A stretch of 64,000 nucleotides of DNA from CAVPHV01 sp963704825 (GCA_963704825.1 CAVPHV010000017.1:124001-188000); one strand, 5' to 3'; shown: positions 51,748 through 61,073, numbered from the stretch's first letter. The notes: a model not told the origin generated them from the letters alone. Made by a program: numbers and translations.

Positions 51748-52617
51748 ATGCAGGTCCGGCGCTACTCCGATGCAGGTGAGTTCCTGGAGGCTTCCCGCCC
51801 CCTCTTGCTGGCGGCCGAGGACCGGCACAACCTGATCCTGGGGATCACCGGGACCCTGATCCACCGTCCCGGCTTCTACTCCGACTACCGGCTGTGGGTT
51901 GTCGCGGATGACGACGCTCCGCAGGCGGCGGCGCTCATCACCGTTCCCTTTCGGCTCGTCCTCGCCGAGGCTGCCGACCCGGCCGCTCTGCGGGTACTGG
52001 TCGACGCCGTGAGGTCGGACGGCGTTGCCGTTCCCGGCGTCGTCGGCAACCGCCCCGTCGTCGATGACTTCGTGGTGATGTGGACCGAAGTGACCGGGGA
52101 CACCGCCGAGTTGTCAATGACCCAGGGGGTGTTCGCCCTGCAGCAAGTCAATCCGGTGCCCGTCGTTGCCGGGCAACCCCGCCGCGCCGTGCTCGCCGAC
52201 CGGGAACTGTTGATCGACTGGTACACGGCCTTTGCGACAGAGGCGCTCGGCGAAGAGGAGAACCCGATCCGAGATCGTCTGGAGCAGACGGTGGACCTTC
52301 ACCTCGATGCCAGCGATGCCGACGCGGTGTGGCTGTGGGATGTCAACGGTGACCCTGTGGCCCTCTCCAGCTTCGGGCGAAGCACTCCAAACGGTGCCCG
52401 CATCGGCCCGGTCTATACCCCACCGCGCCACCGCAGCAACGGGTACGGCACCGCCTTGGTGGCCGCCCAATCACAGTGGCTACTGGATCACGGCAGGCGT
52501 TTCTGCTTCCTCTACACCGATCTGGCCAACCCAACCTCCAACGCCATCTATCGGCGCATCGGCTACGAGCAGGTCACCGAGTCGGCCGAGTACGTGTTCT
52601 CCGCCCCGGCTGAATAG
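51748..52617 (+). CDS. GNAT family N-acetyltransferase (two-domain)
   Basis: 289 residues from ATG at 51748, which has a -10 box just upstream; an earlier in-frame start would overlap pheA. The C-terminal half is a GNAT domain with IGPVYTPPRHRSNGYGTALV and LYTDLANPTSNAIYRRIGYE. The N-terminal half (QVRRYSDAGEFLEASRPLLL and AALITVPFRLVLA) is probably a diverged second GNAT-like fold. Substrate unknown. Lies 24 nt after pheA. Confidence 0.82.
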   Translation: MQVRRYSDAGEFLEASRPLLLAAEDRHNLILGITGTLIHRPGFYSDYRLWVVADDDAPQAAALITVPFRLVLAEAADPAALRVLVDAVRSDGVAVPGVVGNRPVVDDFVVMWTEVTGDTAELSMTQGVFALQQVNPVPVVAGQPRRAVLADRELLIDWYTAFATEALGEEENPIRDRLEQTVDLHLDASDADAVWLWDVNGDPVALSSFGRSTPNGARIGPVYTPPRHRSNGYGTALVAAQSQWLLDHGRRFCFLYTDLANPTSNAIYRRIGYEQVTESAEYVFSAPAE

Positions 52618-52637
52618 AGCGGACGCTCGCCACTCGG

Positions 52638-52643
52638 TACCCT
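52638..52643 (+). promoter_or_regulatory. Putative -10 box of a leaderless CNNM transcript
   Basis: TACCCT ends 7 nt before the GTG at 52651. The position argues that translation starts at 52651 and not at the later GTG at 52688. Confidence 0.4.
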
Positions 52644-52650
52644 CTAGAGC

Positions 52651-53923
52651 GTGTCATCTGATTTGCTGCTCGTCCTGTTGTTGATCTGTGCTGTTCCTGA
52701 TCGCCGTCTTCCTCGCCGCGGGGGAGGCGTCGCTGCTGCGGGTGCCCAGGGTGCGGGCCGCGGTGCAGGCCGATCAAGGTGACCGCCGGGCGGCGCGGGT
52801 GGTCGACTGTCTCGATGATCTGCCTCGGGTGATGAACACGGTTCTGCTCGTTGTGCTGCTGGTCCAAATCGGATCGGCCACCATCACCGGGGTGCTCGCC
52901 GAGCGTCACTTCGGCAGCCTCGGCATCACGCTGACCTCGATCGCACTCACTCTGGTGCTCTTTGTCTATGCCGAGGCGATCCCAAAGACGTTCGCGGTTC
53001 GCCAGCCGATGCGGGTGTCCAAGATGGTTGCGGGACCGGTGTGGGGCATGTCCCGGGTGCTGCGTCCCTTCGTCTCTCTGCTGGTCTCATTCGCCGATCT
53101 GCAGGTGCCGGGCCGGGGCATTGCCGGTCCGATCGGTGTGTCCGAAGAAGAACTCCGTCACCTGGCGGCAGAAGCCGCATCGACCGGGGCCATCGACGAG
53201 TCCGACGTCGAACTGATGGAACGTGCCTTCGAACTAGGCGACACCCGGGTCGACGACGTCCAGGTGCCTCGGATCGACATCGTCGGCATCCCAGCGGGGA
53301 GCACCATTCGCGAAGCGCTCGACACGGCGATTGTCTCGGGTCATCGCCGGCTTCCGGTTTACGACGGCAATCTCGATCACATCGTCGGAGTGGCGAGGCT
53401 GCGGGATCTGGCCCAAGCCGTGGCCGAAGGGTCAATGGGCGGGGTGGAGACGGTGATGCAGCCGGTTCTCATCGTTCCTGAGAGCAAGCGGGTCATCAGC
53501 CTGCTACGCGAGATGCAGAGCGCGGCGCAACACTTCGCGGTTGCGGTCGACGAACACGGCGGCACCGCCGGCATCGTCACCATCGAGGACGTGGTCGCCG
53601 AACTCGTCGGGGAGGTCTCCGATGAGGGGCAGGTCCGGGTGCCCCCGATCCACGAGACCGCAACGGGAGTGTGGAGCGTCTCCGCCGCCGCCGACGTCGA
53701 AGATCTCGAGACCGAGCTCGGCGTGACCTTCCCCAGTGGCGATTGGCGCACCGTCGGCGGGCTCGTCACCGATCTTGCCGGCACCATCCCCAAGGTCGGC
53801 GACATCGTCGCCTCGGCCGGGTACGAGTTCCGGGTGAAGGAAGCGACCCGGCGCCGGGTGCACCTTGTGGAGGTGCGCCGCTTCGCCGGTGAGTCCGGCG
53901 ACGATGAGCCGAGCCCGACTTAG
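52651..53923 (+). CDS. CNNM/CorC (HlyC) family membrane protein, N-terminal frameshift
   Basis: The main frame runs from GTG 52688 (411 residues): a DUF21 membrane domain with NTVLLVVLLVQIGSATITGV and YAEAIPKTFAVRQPMRVSK, two CBS domains (VQVPRIDIVGIPAGSTIREA and AVAVDEHGGTAGIVTIEDVV) and a C-terminal CorC_HlyC domain (TFPSGDWRTVGGLV). Such proteins act in Mg2+/Co2+ homeostasis. The first helix is incomplete in this frame. From GTG 52651 the sequence reads SSDLLLVLLLI, and removing the T at 52687 joins it to VLFLIAVFLAAGEASLL, a complete helix. The leaderless -10 at 52638 supports the upstream start, so an indel at 52687 is likely. Confidence 0.85.
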
Positions 53924-53926
53924 GCT
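53921..53926 (+). promoter_or_regulatory. Putative -10 box upstream of the P-type ATPase
   Basis: TAGGCT overlaps the stop of the CNNM gene and ends 6 nt before an ATG at 53933. That ATG opens a seven-codon frame whose TGA (53954-53956) overlaps the ATPase GTG start as GTGA. Confidence 0.35.
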
Positions 53927-53952
53927 TGGCCGATGCAGGAGACACGACGTTC

Positions 53953-56676
53953 GTGACGACCACCGCGACCTCCGAGCCCCATCCCTGGTGGGCAGACGAC
54001 ACCGACGCGATCGTCGCCAACCTCGAAACCAGTGCCACGGCCGGGCTCACCACCGCCCAAGTCGCCGAGCGGCTCGAGAAGTACGGTCCCAACGAACTCG
54101 ACGAGGCGACCACCGTTCCGGCATGGCGCATCTTCCTGGCGCAGTTCGCCAACACCATGATCGTGGTCCTGCTGGTCGCCGCCGGCATCATGGTGGCGAT
54201 CGGCGAGCCAACCGACGCCGTTGTGATTGGCGCCATCGTCGTCCTGAACGCTGCCATCGGATTCTTCCAGGAGTACCGGGCCGAGCAGGCAATGGCCGCG
54301 CTGCGCACCATGGCTGCCCCCACCGCCAGGGTGGTGCGCAACGGTGCCGAACTGACCATCACGGCTCCGGAGCTCGTGCCCGGTGACCTGATCGTCTTCG
54401 ACGCAGGTGACGTTGTCGCCGCCGACACCCGCCTCACCGAATGTCCCAACCTGCGGGTCAATGAGTCCGCTCTCACTGGCGAGTCCGTTCCCGTGGACAA
54501 GACACCAGACGTCATCCCCGAGGGATCCGGGGAATTGATCGGCGATCGGCGCAACATGGTCTTCAAGGGCACGGCAGTGGTCTACGGCCGGGCCCGCGGC
54601 ATCGTGGTCGGTACCGGGATGGACACTGCGCTCGGGCAGATCGCCGGGCTGCTCCAGGCCCATCAGGCCCCGAGCACGCCGTTGCAGAAACGTCTCGCCG
54701 TGCTGGGCCGCTGGCTCGCTGCCGCGGCCGTCATCATCGCGATCATCGTGTTTGCCGTCGGCGTCGCCCGCGGCGAGGACGTCGAGGAGATGTTCCTCGT
54801 TGCGGTCAGTCTCGCCGTGGCGGCCATTCCCGAGGCACTTCCCGCGGTTGTCACCATCGGCCTGGCAATGGGGGCCCAGCGGATGATTCGCCACCATGCG
54901 CTGATTCGCAAGCTCCCGGCGGTGGAGACGCTTGGCTCGGTGACGGTGATTTGCACCGACAAGACCGGAACCCTGACAGAGGGGCAGATGCTGGTCGAGA
55001 AGGTGTGGACGCTCGACCAGGAGGGCAACGTCACCGGGTCAGGGTACGAGCCTTCGGGGGAAATTCGAGTCGACGGTGCTCCGGCCGACGTCGCACCGCG
55101 AACCCCGCTGGCGAAGCTGCTGACGGCCGCGGTGCTCTGCAACGACGCCGTGCTGGTGGCGCCGGCGGAGGTCGGCGATGAATGGGCTCTGGTCGGTGAC
55201 CCGACCGAGGGTGCGCTGCTGGCTCTGGGTGCCAAAGCAGGATTCGAGCGGGAACGGGTCAACACCGAGTACCCCCGCACGGCCGAGATCCCGTTCGACT
55301 CGGAACGCAAGCGCATGGTGACGATCCACCGCACCGCGAACGGCAGCGCCGGCTTGGTCGCCACCAAGGGAGCCATCGAAGCCACCATCGACGCCGTCGA
55401 GCAAGTGGCTACCCAGGCAGGCGACCTCGACCTGACTCCGCAGTTGCGGACCGCGGTGCTCGACCAAGCCGCCGAGTTTGCCGCGGAGGGCTACCGGGTG
55501 TTGGCCATCGCCGGGCGGTCCGTCGCCGACGGCGTCCTCGGTCACGTGCTCGAGTCGGAGCAAGACCTCGTGCTCTACGGTCTGGCCGCCATGGCTGATC
55601 CGCCGCGTCCCGAGTCGCACGCCGCGGTCGAGGCTTGCCGCACCGCCGGGATCACCCCGGTGATGATCACAGGTGACCACCCGGCCACGGGGAAGGCCAT
55701 CGCAGCGCGGCTCGGCATTCTCGACCGCGACGAGCAGGTGATGACGGGCACCCAACTCGCCTCGGAGTCGGTCGGCGAACTGGCGGACGAGGTGAACAGG
55801 ATCGCGGTATACGCCAGGACCTCGCCGGAGCAGAAGCTCGATATCGTGCAGGCCTGGAAAAAGCGCGGCGACATCGTTGCGATGACCGGCGACGGGGTCA
55901 ACGACGCCCCGGCCCTGCGCACCGCCGACATCGGGGTCGCGATGGGGGTGTCGGGGACCGAGGTGGCCAAGGAAGCCGCCGACATGGTCCTCACCGACGA
56001 CAACTTCGCTTCGATCGTCACCGCGGTCGGCGAGGGCCGGCGAATCTACGACAACATCAGGCGGTTCGTCCGCTACACGCTCACCTCGAACGCCGGCGAG
56101 ATCTGGGTCATGTTCCTCGGCCCGTTCGTCGGGCTGGCAATCCCGCTGCTGCCGGTGCAGATCCTGTGGATCAACTTGGTCACCGATGGGTTCCCCGGCC
56201 TCGCCCTCGGGGTCGAACCGGCGGAACCCGATGTGATGGAACGCAAGCCCCGGCCCCCCGACGAGAGCATCTTCGCCCAAGGGGTGTGGCAGCAGGTCAT
56301 CTTCATCGGGCTGCTGATGGGATTCCTCACGCTCGGCCTCGGGGTGTGGGGGGAGGCGACCGGTCGTCCCTGGCAGACGATGATCTTCACCACGCTGGCA
56401 CTGCTCCAGCTTGGCAACGCCCTCGCCATCCGATCTGAGCGGCAGTCGTTCTTCTCTCTCGGGCCCAACAGCAACAAGCCGTTGTTGTGGACCGTGATCC
56501 TGACGGCGGCGATCCAGATCCTCATCATCTACTGGGCGCCACTCCAGCAGCTGCTCCATACCGAGCCCCTTTCGGCAGCCGAACTCGGCATCGTCCTGGT
56601 GGTCTCCACCGGTGTGTTCTGGGCGGTCGAGATCGAGAAGGTGGTGCGGCGCAGGATGGGAGTCCAGTCCGGCTAG
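53953..56676 (+). CDS. P-type cation-transporting ATPase (P2 type)
   Basis: About 907 residues from the GTG at 53953, which has AGGAG 10 nt upstream; a TTG at 53926 is possible. Cation ATPase N domain with VAERLEKYGPNELDE, actuator domain with NESALTGESVPVDK, helix M4 with IPEALPAVVTIGLAMGAQRM, phosphorylation site CTDKTGTLTEGQM (Asp about 342), nucleotide domain, hinge MTGDGVNDAPALRTADIGVA, and C-terminal helices with LWINLVTDGFPGLALGVE. The PEALPAVVT sequence and helix layout resemble Ca2+ or Na+/K+ type pumps; the ion is not certain. It follows the CNNM gene directly. Confidence 0.93.
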   Translation: MTTTATSEPHPWWADDTDAIVANLETSATAGLTTAQVAERLEKYGPNELDEATTVPAWRIFLAQFANTMIVVLLVAAGIMVAIGEPTDAVVIGAIVVLNAAIGFFQEYRAEQAMAALRTMAAPTARVVRNGAELTITAPELVPGDLIVFDAGDVVAADTRLTECPNLRVNESALTGESVPVDKTPDVIPEGSGELIGDRRNMVFKGTAVVYGRARGIVVGTGMDTALGQIAGLLQAHQAPSTPLQKRLAVLGRWLAAAAVIIAIIVFAVGVARGEDVEEMFLVAVSLAVAAIPEALPAVVTIGLAMGAQRMIRHHALIRKLPAVETLGSVTVICTDKTGTLTEGQMLVEKVWTLDQEGNVTGSGYEPSGEIRVDGAPADVAPRTPLAKLLTAAVLCNDAVLVAPAEVGDEWALVGDPTEGALLALGAKAGFERERVNTEYPRTAEIPFDSERKRMVTIHRTANGSAGLVATKGAIEATIDAVEQVATQAGDLDLTPQLRTAVLDQAAEFAAEGYRVLAIAGRSVADGVLGHVLESEQDLVLYGLAAMADPPRPESHAAVEACRTAGITPVMITGDHPATGKAIAARLGILDRDEQVMTGTQLASESVGELADEVNRIAVYARTSPEQKLDIVQAWKKRGDIVAMTGDGVNDAPALRTADIGVAMGVSGTEVAKEAADMVLTDDNFASIVTAVGEGRRIYDNIRRFVRYTLTSNAGEIWVMFLGPFVGLAIPLLPVQILWINLVTDGFPGLALGVEPAEPDVMERKPRPPDESIFAQGVWQQVIFIGLLMGFLTLGLGVWGEATGRPWQTMIFTTLALLQLGNALAIRSERQSFFSLGPNSNKPLLWTVILTAAIQILIIYWAPLQQLLHTEPLSAAELGIVLVVSTGVFWAVEIEKVVRRRMGVQSG

Positions 56677-56745
56677 TAGCGGGCCCGACCGATCTGTGTC
56701 ACAGGGCCCCGGTAGGGTGACCATGCACATTGAGTAGGAGTATCC

Positions 56746-58236
56746 GTGGCGGGCAAACGGCAGCCAACCAGCACCTCGAACTTCGGCGCAGGACGCCGGG
56801 AGAGCCACGATGCCACGAAGTTCTACGAGCGGTTCGCCGCCCCCGAACTCTCCGACGACGACTCCGTGGCCGTGGCACCTCTGCTGGCGGAGATCTGTAT
56901 TGAGGGAGACTCCCGCGACATGGCGGCGTTGCCCGACAACTCGGTGGCATTGGTGGTCACTTCCCCGCCCTACTTCGCCGGCAAGGAATACGAGGAGACG
57001 TTAGGCCTCGGCGGGGTGCCCGCCTCCTACGCGGAGTACCTCGGGATGCTCCACGAGGTCTTCGCCGAGTGTGTTCGGGTGCTCGAGCCCGGCGGGCGGA
57101 TCGCCGTCAATGTGGCCAACCTCGGCCGCAAGCCGTACCGCAGCCTGTCGGCCGATGTCATCCGCATCCTCCAAGACGAACTGCGCCTCCTGTTGCGCGG
57201 CGAGGTGATCTGGAAGAAGGCCGAGGGCGCCGCCGGGTCCGTCGCCTGGGGTTCATATCGCAGCGCGGCCAACCCGGTCCTTCGCGACATCACCGAGCGG
57301 GTGATCATTGCCAGCAAGGGTCGCTTCGATCGCGCCCGGTCGCCAAAGCAGCGCGAGGCGGAGGGGTTGCCTTTCGACACCAAGACGTCTGCCGACGAGT
57401 TCATGGCCGCCACCCTCGACGTGTGGGACATCCCGTCGGAGAGTGCCCGGCGGGTCAACCACCCCGCTCCCTTCCCGGTCGAACTGCCGCAGCGACTGGT
57501 CAAGCTCTACACCTACGAGAACGATATGGTGCTCGATCCGTTCATGGGGTCGGGCAGTGCCCTGGTGGCCGCCCTCAAGGAGGGGCGGCGTGCCGTCGGC
57601 TACGACCTCGACCCCGGCTACGTCGAGACCGCCCGCAAGCGCGTCGCCGAGTTCCTCCACGAACGGGCGGAGCGCATCCAACGACACACCACGGCACCGC
57701 CGAGCCCGCTGTCGGTTCAGCCCAAGCTGCCGGATCCCGATGAGAGCTTCCAGGCCAGGGCAACTCGGGAGGGCAAGGCTGCTCAGGCGATTGCTCGCAA
57801 GGTCCTGGAGGAGGCCGAGTTCACGATCGTCAAGAAGGACTACAAGGTCAGCCGGGCCGGCGTTCGCTTCAACCTCCTCGTGAGCGACAAAGAGGGCGGC
57901 CAGTGGTACGTGGATGTCTCCGGCGCCTTCACCACCACCCGGGGCGGCCTGCTGCGCACCGACACGGTATGGAAGGCGCTCGGCCGGGCACTGGTGTTGC
58001 GCGAGAACCCTGAGGTTGGCGATCACCCCAGGTTGTTGTTGCTCACTTCCGACCTGCCCAAGCCGGGGAGCGAAGGTGACAAGGCGCTGCGGGCGGCAGG
58101 ACCGGGTTCGTTCTGGGATGCCATCGAGATGTTGTCCGATGACGGTCGCCGGCGCCTCCGGGAGTACGCCACGGGAACTCACGAACACCCGCTGCCCGGG
58201 TTCTGGAACGACGCCGATCTCGAGGGACTGGCGTGA
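56746..58236 (+). CDS. DNA methyltransferase (N4-cytosine or N6-adenine, beta class) with C-terminal nuclease-like domain
   Basis: 496 residues from GTG with SD TAGGAG 6 nt upstream. Catalytic motif IV is TSPPY (72-76) and the AdoMet motif I is DPFMGSG (about 264-270), in the beta-class order; TSPPY favours N4-cytosine. The target-recognition region lies between (about 130-245). Residues about 335-490 form a separate domain: GKAAQAIARKVLEEAEFTIV, then GVRFNLLV and GQWYVDVSGAF, a strand arrangement like PD-(D/E)xK nucleases but without a clear catalytic Lys. It heads a four-gene unit with GTGA coupling to the next gene. Confidence 0.9.
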   Translation: MAGKRQPTSTSNFGAGRRESHDATKFYERFAAPELSDDDSVAVAPLLAEICIEGDSRDMAALPDNSVALVVTSPPYFAGKEYEETLGLGGVPASYAEYLGMLHEVFAECVRVLEPGGRIAVNVANLGRKPYRSLSADVIRILQDELRLLLRGEVIWKKAEGAAGSVAWGSYRSAANPVLRDITERVIIASKGRFDRARSPKQREAEGLPFDTKTSADEFMAATLDVWDIPSESARRVNHPAPFPVELPQRLVKLYTYENDMVLDPFMGSGSALVAALKEGRRAVGYDLDPGYVETARKRVAEFLHERAERIQRHTTAPPSPLSVQPKLPDPDESFQARATREGKAAQAIARKVLEEAEFTIVKKDYKVSRAGVRFNLLVSDKEGGQWYVDVSGAFTTTRGGLLRTDTVWKALGRALVLRENPEVGDHPRLLLLTSDLPKPGSEGDKALRAAGPGSFWDAIEMLSDDGRRRLREYATGTHEHPLPGFWNDADLEGLA

Positions 58237-58556
58237 GAGGAGTGACGGTGGCCTGTGCCGTGGTGCGCGACGAACCCCCGGTGCTCATGCTCGCCGAGGA
58301 TCTCGACGTGTTGCAGCGAGCGCTCGCCCTCCGTCTGGTTGCCCGCAACGAACCGCCACGGCTCACCGACGTCCAGCGTGAGGGGATGCAGGCGGCACTG
58401 CTCGATGAGCGATGGGGCGATGCCGTCGCGGCGTGGATCGACCACACCGGAATCGAGGTCGACGTGTACACCGAATCGATCCTCACCGCGGCCGACGTTC
58501 CCGCAGACCTGGTCGGGGCCGAACTGCAGTTTGCGCCGCTGTTTCGCGGTGGCTGA
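58233..58556 (+). CDS. Small protein of the methyltransferase cassette (107 residues)
   Basis: GTG at 58233 overlaps the methyltransferase stop (GTGA); a GTG at 58242 is an alternative. The sequence has VACAVVRDEPPVLMLAEDLD, a leucine- and arginine-rich helix (VLQRALALRLVARNE), DVQREGMQAALLDERWGDAV and an acidic C-terminus. I do not recognise a family. Conserved coupling to the methyltransferase and the 353-residue protein suggests a role in the same system, for example as an adaptor or specificity subunit. Confidence 0.7.
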   Translation: MRGVTVACAVVRDEPPVLMLAEDLDVLQRALALRLVARNEPPRLTDVQREGMQAALLDERWGDAVAAWIDHTGIEVDVYTESILTAADVPADLVGAELQFAPLFRGG

Positions 58557-58562
58557 GCAACC

Positions 58563-59624
58563 GTGCCGGCACTACGCACCGAGATCACCGAAATCGTCAC
58601 CGGGTTGGGGATGCTCGGCTTCCCCAACCTCGATCGAGCACTGGAGGTGCGTCCCACCGCAGTGCGCAATGTTGCGGTTGAGCACTACGACCGGCTGGCG
58701 GCTGCCCGCCACGACGGCTCGCATCGTCGCGCGTTCGAGGTCGCTTGGCGCAACGGTGTCGAGTTCGCCCGCTCGCCGGAGGGGCTGCGGGGCCGGCCGC
58801 CATGGTGGCTGGAGTGGAAAGGCGGCCACCGTCCTCCCGGCTACGAGCAGGTGCCCGCCGACCTTCGGGTCGATCACGTCTACCTGGTCTCGTGCAAATA
58901 CGGCTCCAACATCCTGACCAACTCATCACCCGCCAATCTGTTCGATCGGTTGCTGGGCGACCGCCGCGACTCGGGGTCGGATTGGTTTCTCGAGGTCGCG
59001 CCCGATGGATATCAGGACCTCTACCTGGCGTGCCGTGGGTATCTGGGTGCCCCCGGGCTGCCCGACCGGGTGTCCGACCTCGAGCAGCACCATCGTGAGG
59101 TTTTGAAGCGGGAATTGCCGCGACGTTTTGGCGGCGACCTGCAAACGGTCTACCGGGAATTTGCCGCGGAGGTTGCCCGTTCTTCCGTCGAGCGTTGGAG
59201 AGCAGCCATGACCGATCGTCGCGACCAAGAAACCCAATTGTGGCGGCTGCTGCGGCTCCAGGCCGCGCCCTACTTCGTGCTCGGCGAATCGGCCGAGGGC
59301 CGGCCACTCCAGTATCGGGTTGGCACCCCGTGGGATTTCCGCAACCGCTATCGACTACGCAAGCTCGATGCCTGGTCTGATCCGGATCGTAGCCAGCCGG
59401 TCGTGTTGTGGCGGGCCGAGGTCCACGATCAGCTGACGGGTACCACGACCGAGGTGGCAGGCCACGTTGAGGTGCGGTGGAGCCACGGACGGTTTGCCCA
59501 AGCCCCGGAGGCGAAGGTCTATTTGGGAACGGCACACCATGCGGTTCCCGGTTACGTGCCGCTCAGCCGACCCGAACGCGACCCGGAGCGCCTTGCTCTC
59601 GGCTGGGGTGGTGGGGCCTCATGA
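58563..59624 (+). CDS. PD-(D/E)xK-like protein of the methyltransferase cassette (353 residues)
   Basis: GTG start 6 nt after the previous stop. No named family recognised. Residues 83-87 are LEWKG and 98-112 read PADLRVDHVYLVSCK, giving an (A)D-x9-SxK arrangement (D100, S110, K112). Some restriction enzymes (NgoMIV/Cfr10I group) use PD...SxK in place of (D/E)xK. The preceding helix carries Glu59 (RRAFEVAWRNGVEF), a possible extra metal ligand. The C-terminal half (about 215-350) has basic, Trp-containing strands (RNRYRLRKLDAW, GHVEVRWSHGRF) that could bind DNA. It is the candidate nuclease partner of the methyltransferase; this is inference from motif and context. Confidence 0.75.
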   Translation: MPALRTEITEIVTGLGMLGFPNLDRALEVRPTAVRNVAVEHYDRLAAARHDGSHRRAFEVAWRNGVEFARSPEGLRGRPPWWLEWKGGHRPPGYEQVPADLRVDHVYLVSCKYGSNILTNSSPANLFDRLLGDRRDSGSDWFLEVAPDGYQDLYLACRGYLGAPGLPDRVSDLEQHHREVLKRELPRRFGGDLQTVYREFAAEVARSSVERWRAAMTDRRDQETQLWRLLRLQAAPYFVLGESAEGRPLQYRVGTPWDFRNRYRLRKLDAWSDPDRSQPVVLWRAEVHDQLTGTTTEVAGHVEVRWSHGRFAQAPEAKVYLGTAHHAVPGYVPLSRPERDPERLALGWGGGAS

Positions 59625-60304
59625 GTGCTCCTGTTCCGGCATGGACCACTACGTCGCCGCCGCTCGAAGCTGCAGTCCTCGCGGCGTTTCCCTACCTGGT
59701 CGGTGTCCTGCTGGTGGCACTCCCACTGCTCCTCGTCCCTGATTCTTGGGATGTCTTTCCCACGTTCGTGATCCAACTCGGCGGCTTGGTGCTCCTCGGC
59801 CTCGTCGTCACCACCCGGCTGCTCGGGTTCACCACCGCAGGCTGGTACCGATGGGTCGGTTGGTCGGAGCGAGCCAGGCGCCTCGCCGGCGATGTTTCGC
59901 TGGTTGTGCTGGTGACCGGATTGGTTGGACTTGTCACGCTGGCGACGTCGGCAGCGCTGCGGCTCGAACCGTCGCTTCAGTTCCTCCAGTTACTGTCGGC
60001 GCTCGATATTGCGTGGGCGGGAGCCGCCATCATGATCGGGGCCTACCGGCTGTGGGGGCGCCGCGCCGCCCTGGTGGGAGGCAGCCTGCTTGGAGTCTTC
60101 TGTGTCTGGTCCATCTGGAACTACCTGCACATCGTCGGCTTCACCGGTGACGATGGGTGGCTGCTCGAGGGCGGCCAGATCATGCGGCTCGTGCTTCCCT
60201 TCGACATGATGGCGGCCGTCGTCGCCATCTCCCTGCTCGTCGTCGGCTCGGGCCGAGACGACTCGAACCCTCAGCGGATGGCGCAGGCGAGCGACCAGTC
60301 GTAG
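59621..60304 (+). CDS. Membrane protein at the end of the methyltransferase cassette (227 residues)
   Basis: ATG at 59621 overlaps the previous stop (ATGA). The protein has about six helices (for example AVLAAFPYLVGVLLVALPLL, VIQLGGLVLLGLVV, LVVLVTGLVGLVTLATSAAL, LDIAWAGAAIMIGAYRLW) and short loops with few charges. No transporter motif is seen and the family is not recognised. The coupling implies cotranslation with the nuclease-like protein. Its 3' end overlaps the convergent DUF547 gene by 34 bp. Confidence 0.75.
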   Translation: MSAPVPAWTTTSPPLEAAVLAAFPYLVGVLLVALPLLLVPDSWDVFPTFVIQLGGLVLLGLVVTTRLLGFTTAGWYRWVGWSERARRLAGDVSLVVLVTGLVGLVTLATSAALRLEPSLQFLQLLSALDIAWAGAAIMIGAYRLWGRRAALVGGSLLGVFCVWSIWNYLHIVGFTGDDGWLLEGGQIMRLVLPFDMMAAVVAISLLVVGSGRDDSNPQRMAQASDQS

Positions 60305-61059
60305 GGCTGAAACGCCACTCGGGGTGACGTGTCCGCCGTCCAGCGGACAACCTTGGGATCGAGCCACGGAGACAGCAACGCCGCGACGTGCTTGCTGCCG
60401 GCCGGCCGCCAGGTGGGCATCTTGTGCGGCCGGGCAAAGTCGCCTCCGTACCAGCGGAAGATGCGAGACAGCCTGAGCACGCCGCCGGATTGATCCATCA
60501 CGGCCCCACCGCCGGCCAGGAATGCACACATCTGATCGTCGAGCTGTGCGTCGAGCTGATCACCGCCATACGGTTCGTGACGCAGGGTCGGGCACGAGGC
60601 CGAACCGCACACCAGGGCGCCGTGAATGCGGGGATCGCCGAAGCGCCTGATCTTGCCGTGTTCGATGGCATCGAGGGAGAGGTTCTCGCCGGCAACGGTG
60701 ACCCAGGACCGCTGAAACCCGCCGGGGAGCCTCAGGACCGAGGTCGCCTGCCGCACAAGGGATTCGGCAGCAAGATCGAGTGCTCCCGCGTTGTAGAGGT
60801 TCAGCCAGTAGGCCAGAGCGACCGAGGGCGAGAGATCGTCGGGGTCGATCCTCGCCATTCGATCCCGATAGGCATGGAGCGCAGCTTGGTGGTCGACGAG
60901 CGCGGCCACGCCGGTGCTCTGCAACGCAGCGAGCACGGGGGCCAGTTCAGTGTGATCGACGGTCGAGGTGCCCGTCGGTTGGGGGCGACGGTCCCGCGAG
61001 GCGCGCCAGATCGACCAGGCGACGGTGAGTGGATTCGGTCCCTTGGGGGTATCGGCCAT
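60271..61059 (-). CDS. DUF547 family protein
   Basis: 262 residues from ATG at 61059. DUF547 marks: DDLSPSVALAYWLNLYNAGA, LSLDAIEHGKIRRFGDPRIH, GALVCGSASCPTLRHEPYGG and SRIFRWYGGDF. The Cys/His pattern is compatible with a papain-like or transglutaminase-like fold, though activity is not established for the family. No signal peptide. Lies 14 nt downstream of nhaA on the same strand. Confidence 0.85.
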   Translation of the reverse strand: MADTPKGPNPLTVAWSIWRASRDRRPQPTGTSTVDHTELAPVLAALQSTGVAALVDHQAALHAYRDRMARIDPDDLSPSVALAYWLNLYNAGALDLAAESLVRQATSVLRLPGGFQRSWVTVAGENLSLDAIEHGKIRRFGDPRIHGALVCGSASCPTLRHEPYGGDQLDAQLDDQMCAFLAGGGAVMDQSGGVLRLSRIFRWYGGDFARPHKMPTWRPAGSKHVAALLSPWLDPKVVRWTADTSPRVAFQPYDWSLACAIR

Positions 61060-61073
61060 GTCGACGCGGAGGG

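Noticed and set aside
55039..56808. 589-codon open frame on the minus strand
   Set aside because: It is antisense to the P-type ATPase, with His/Arg/Gly-rich sequence and no domains; a GC-driven shadow.
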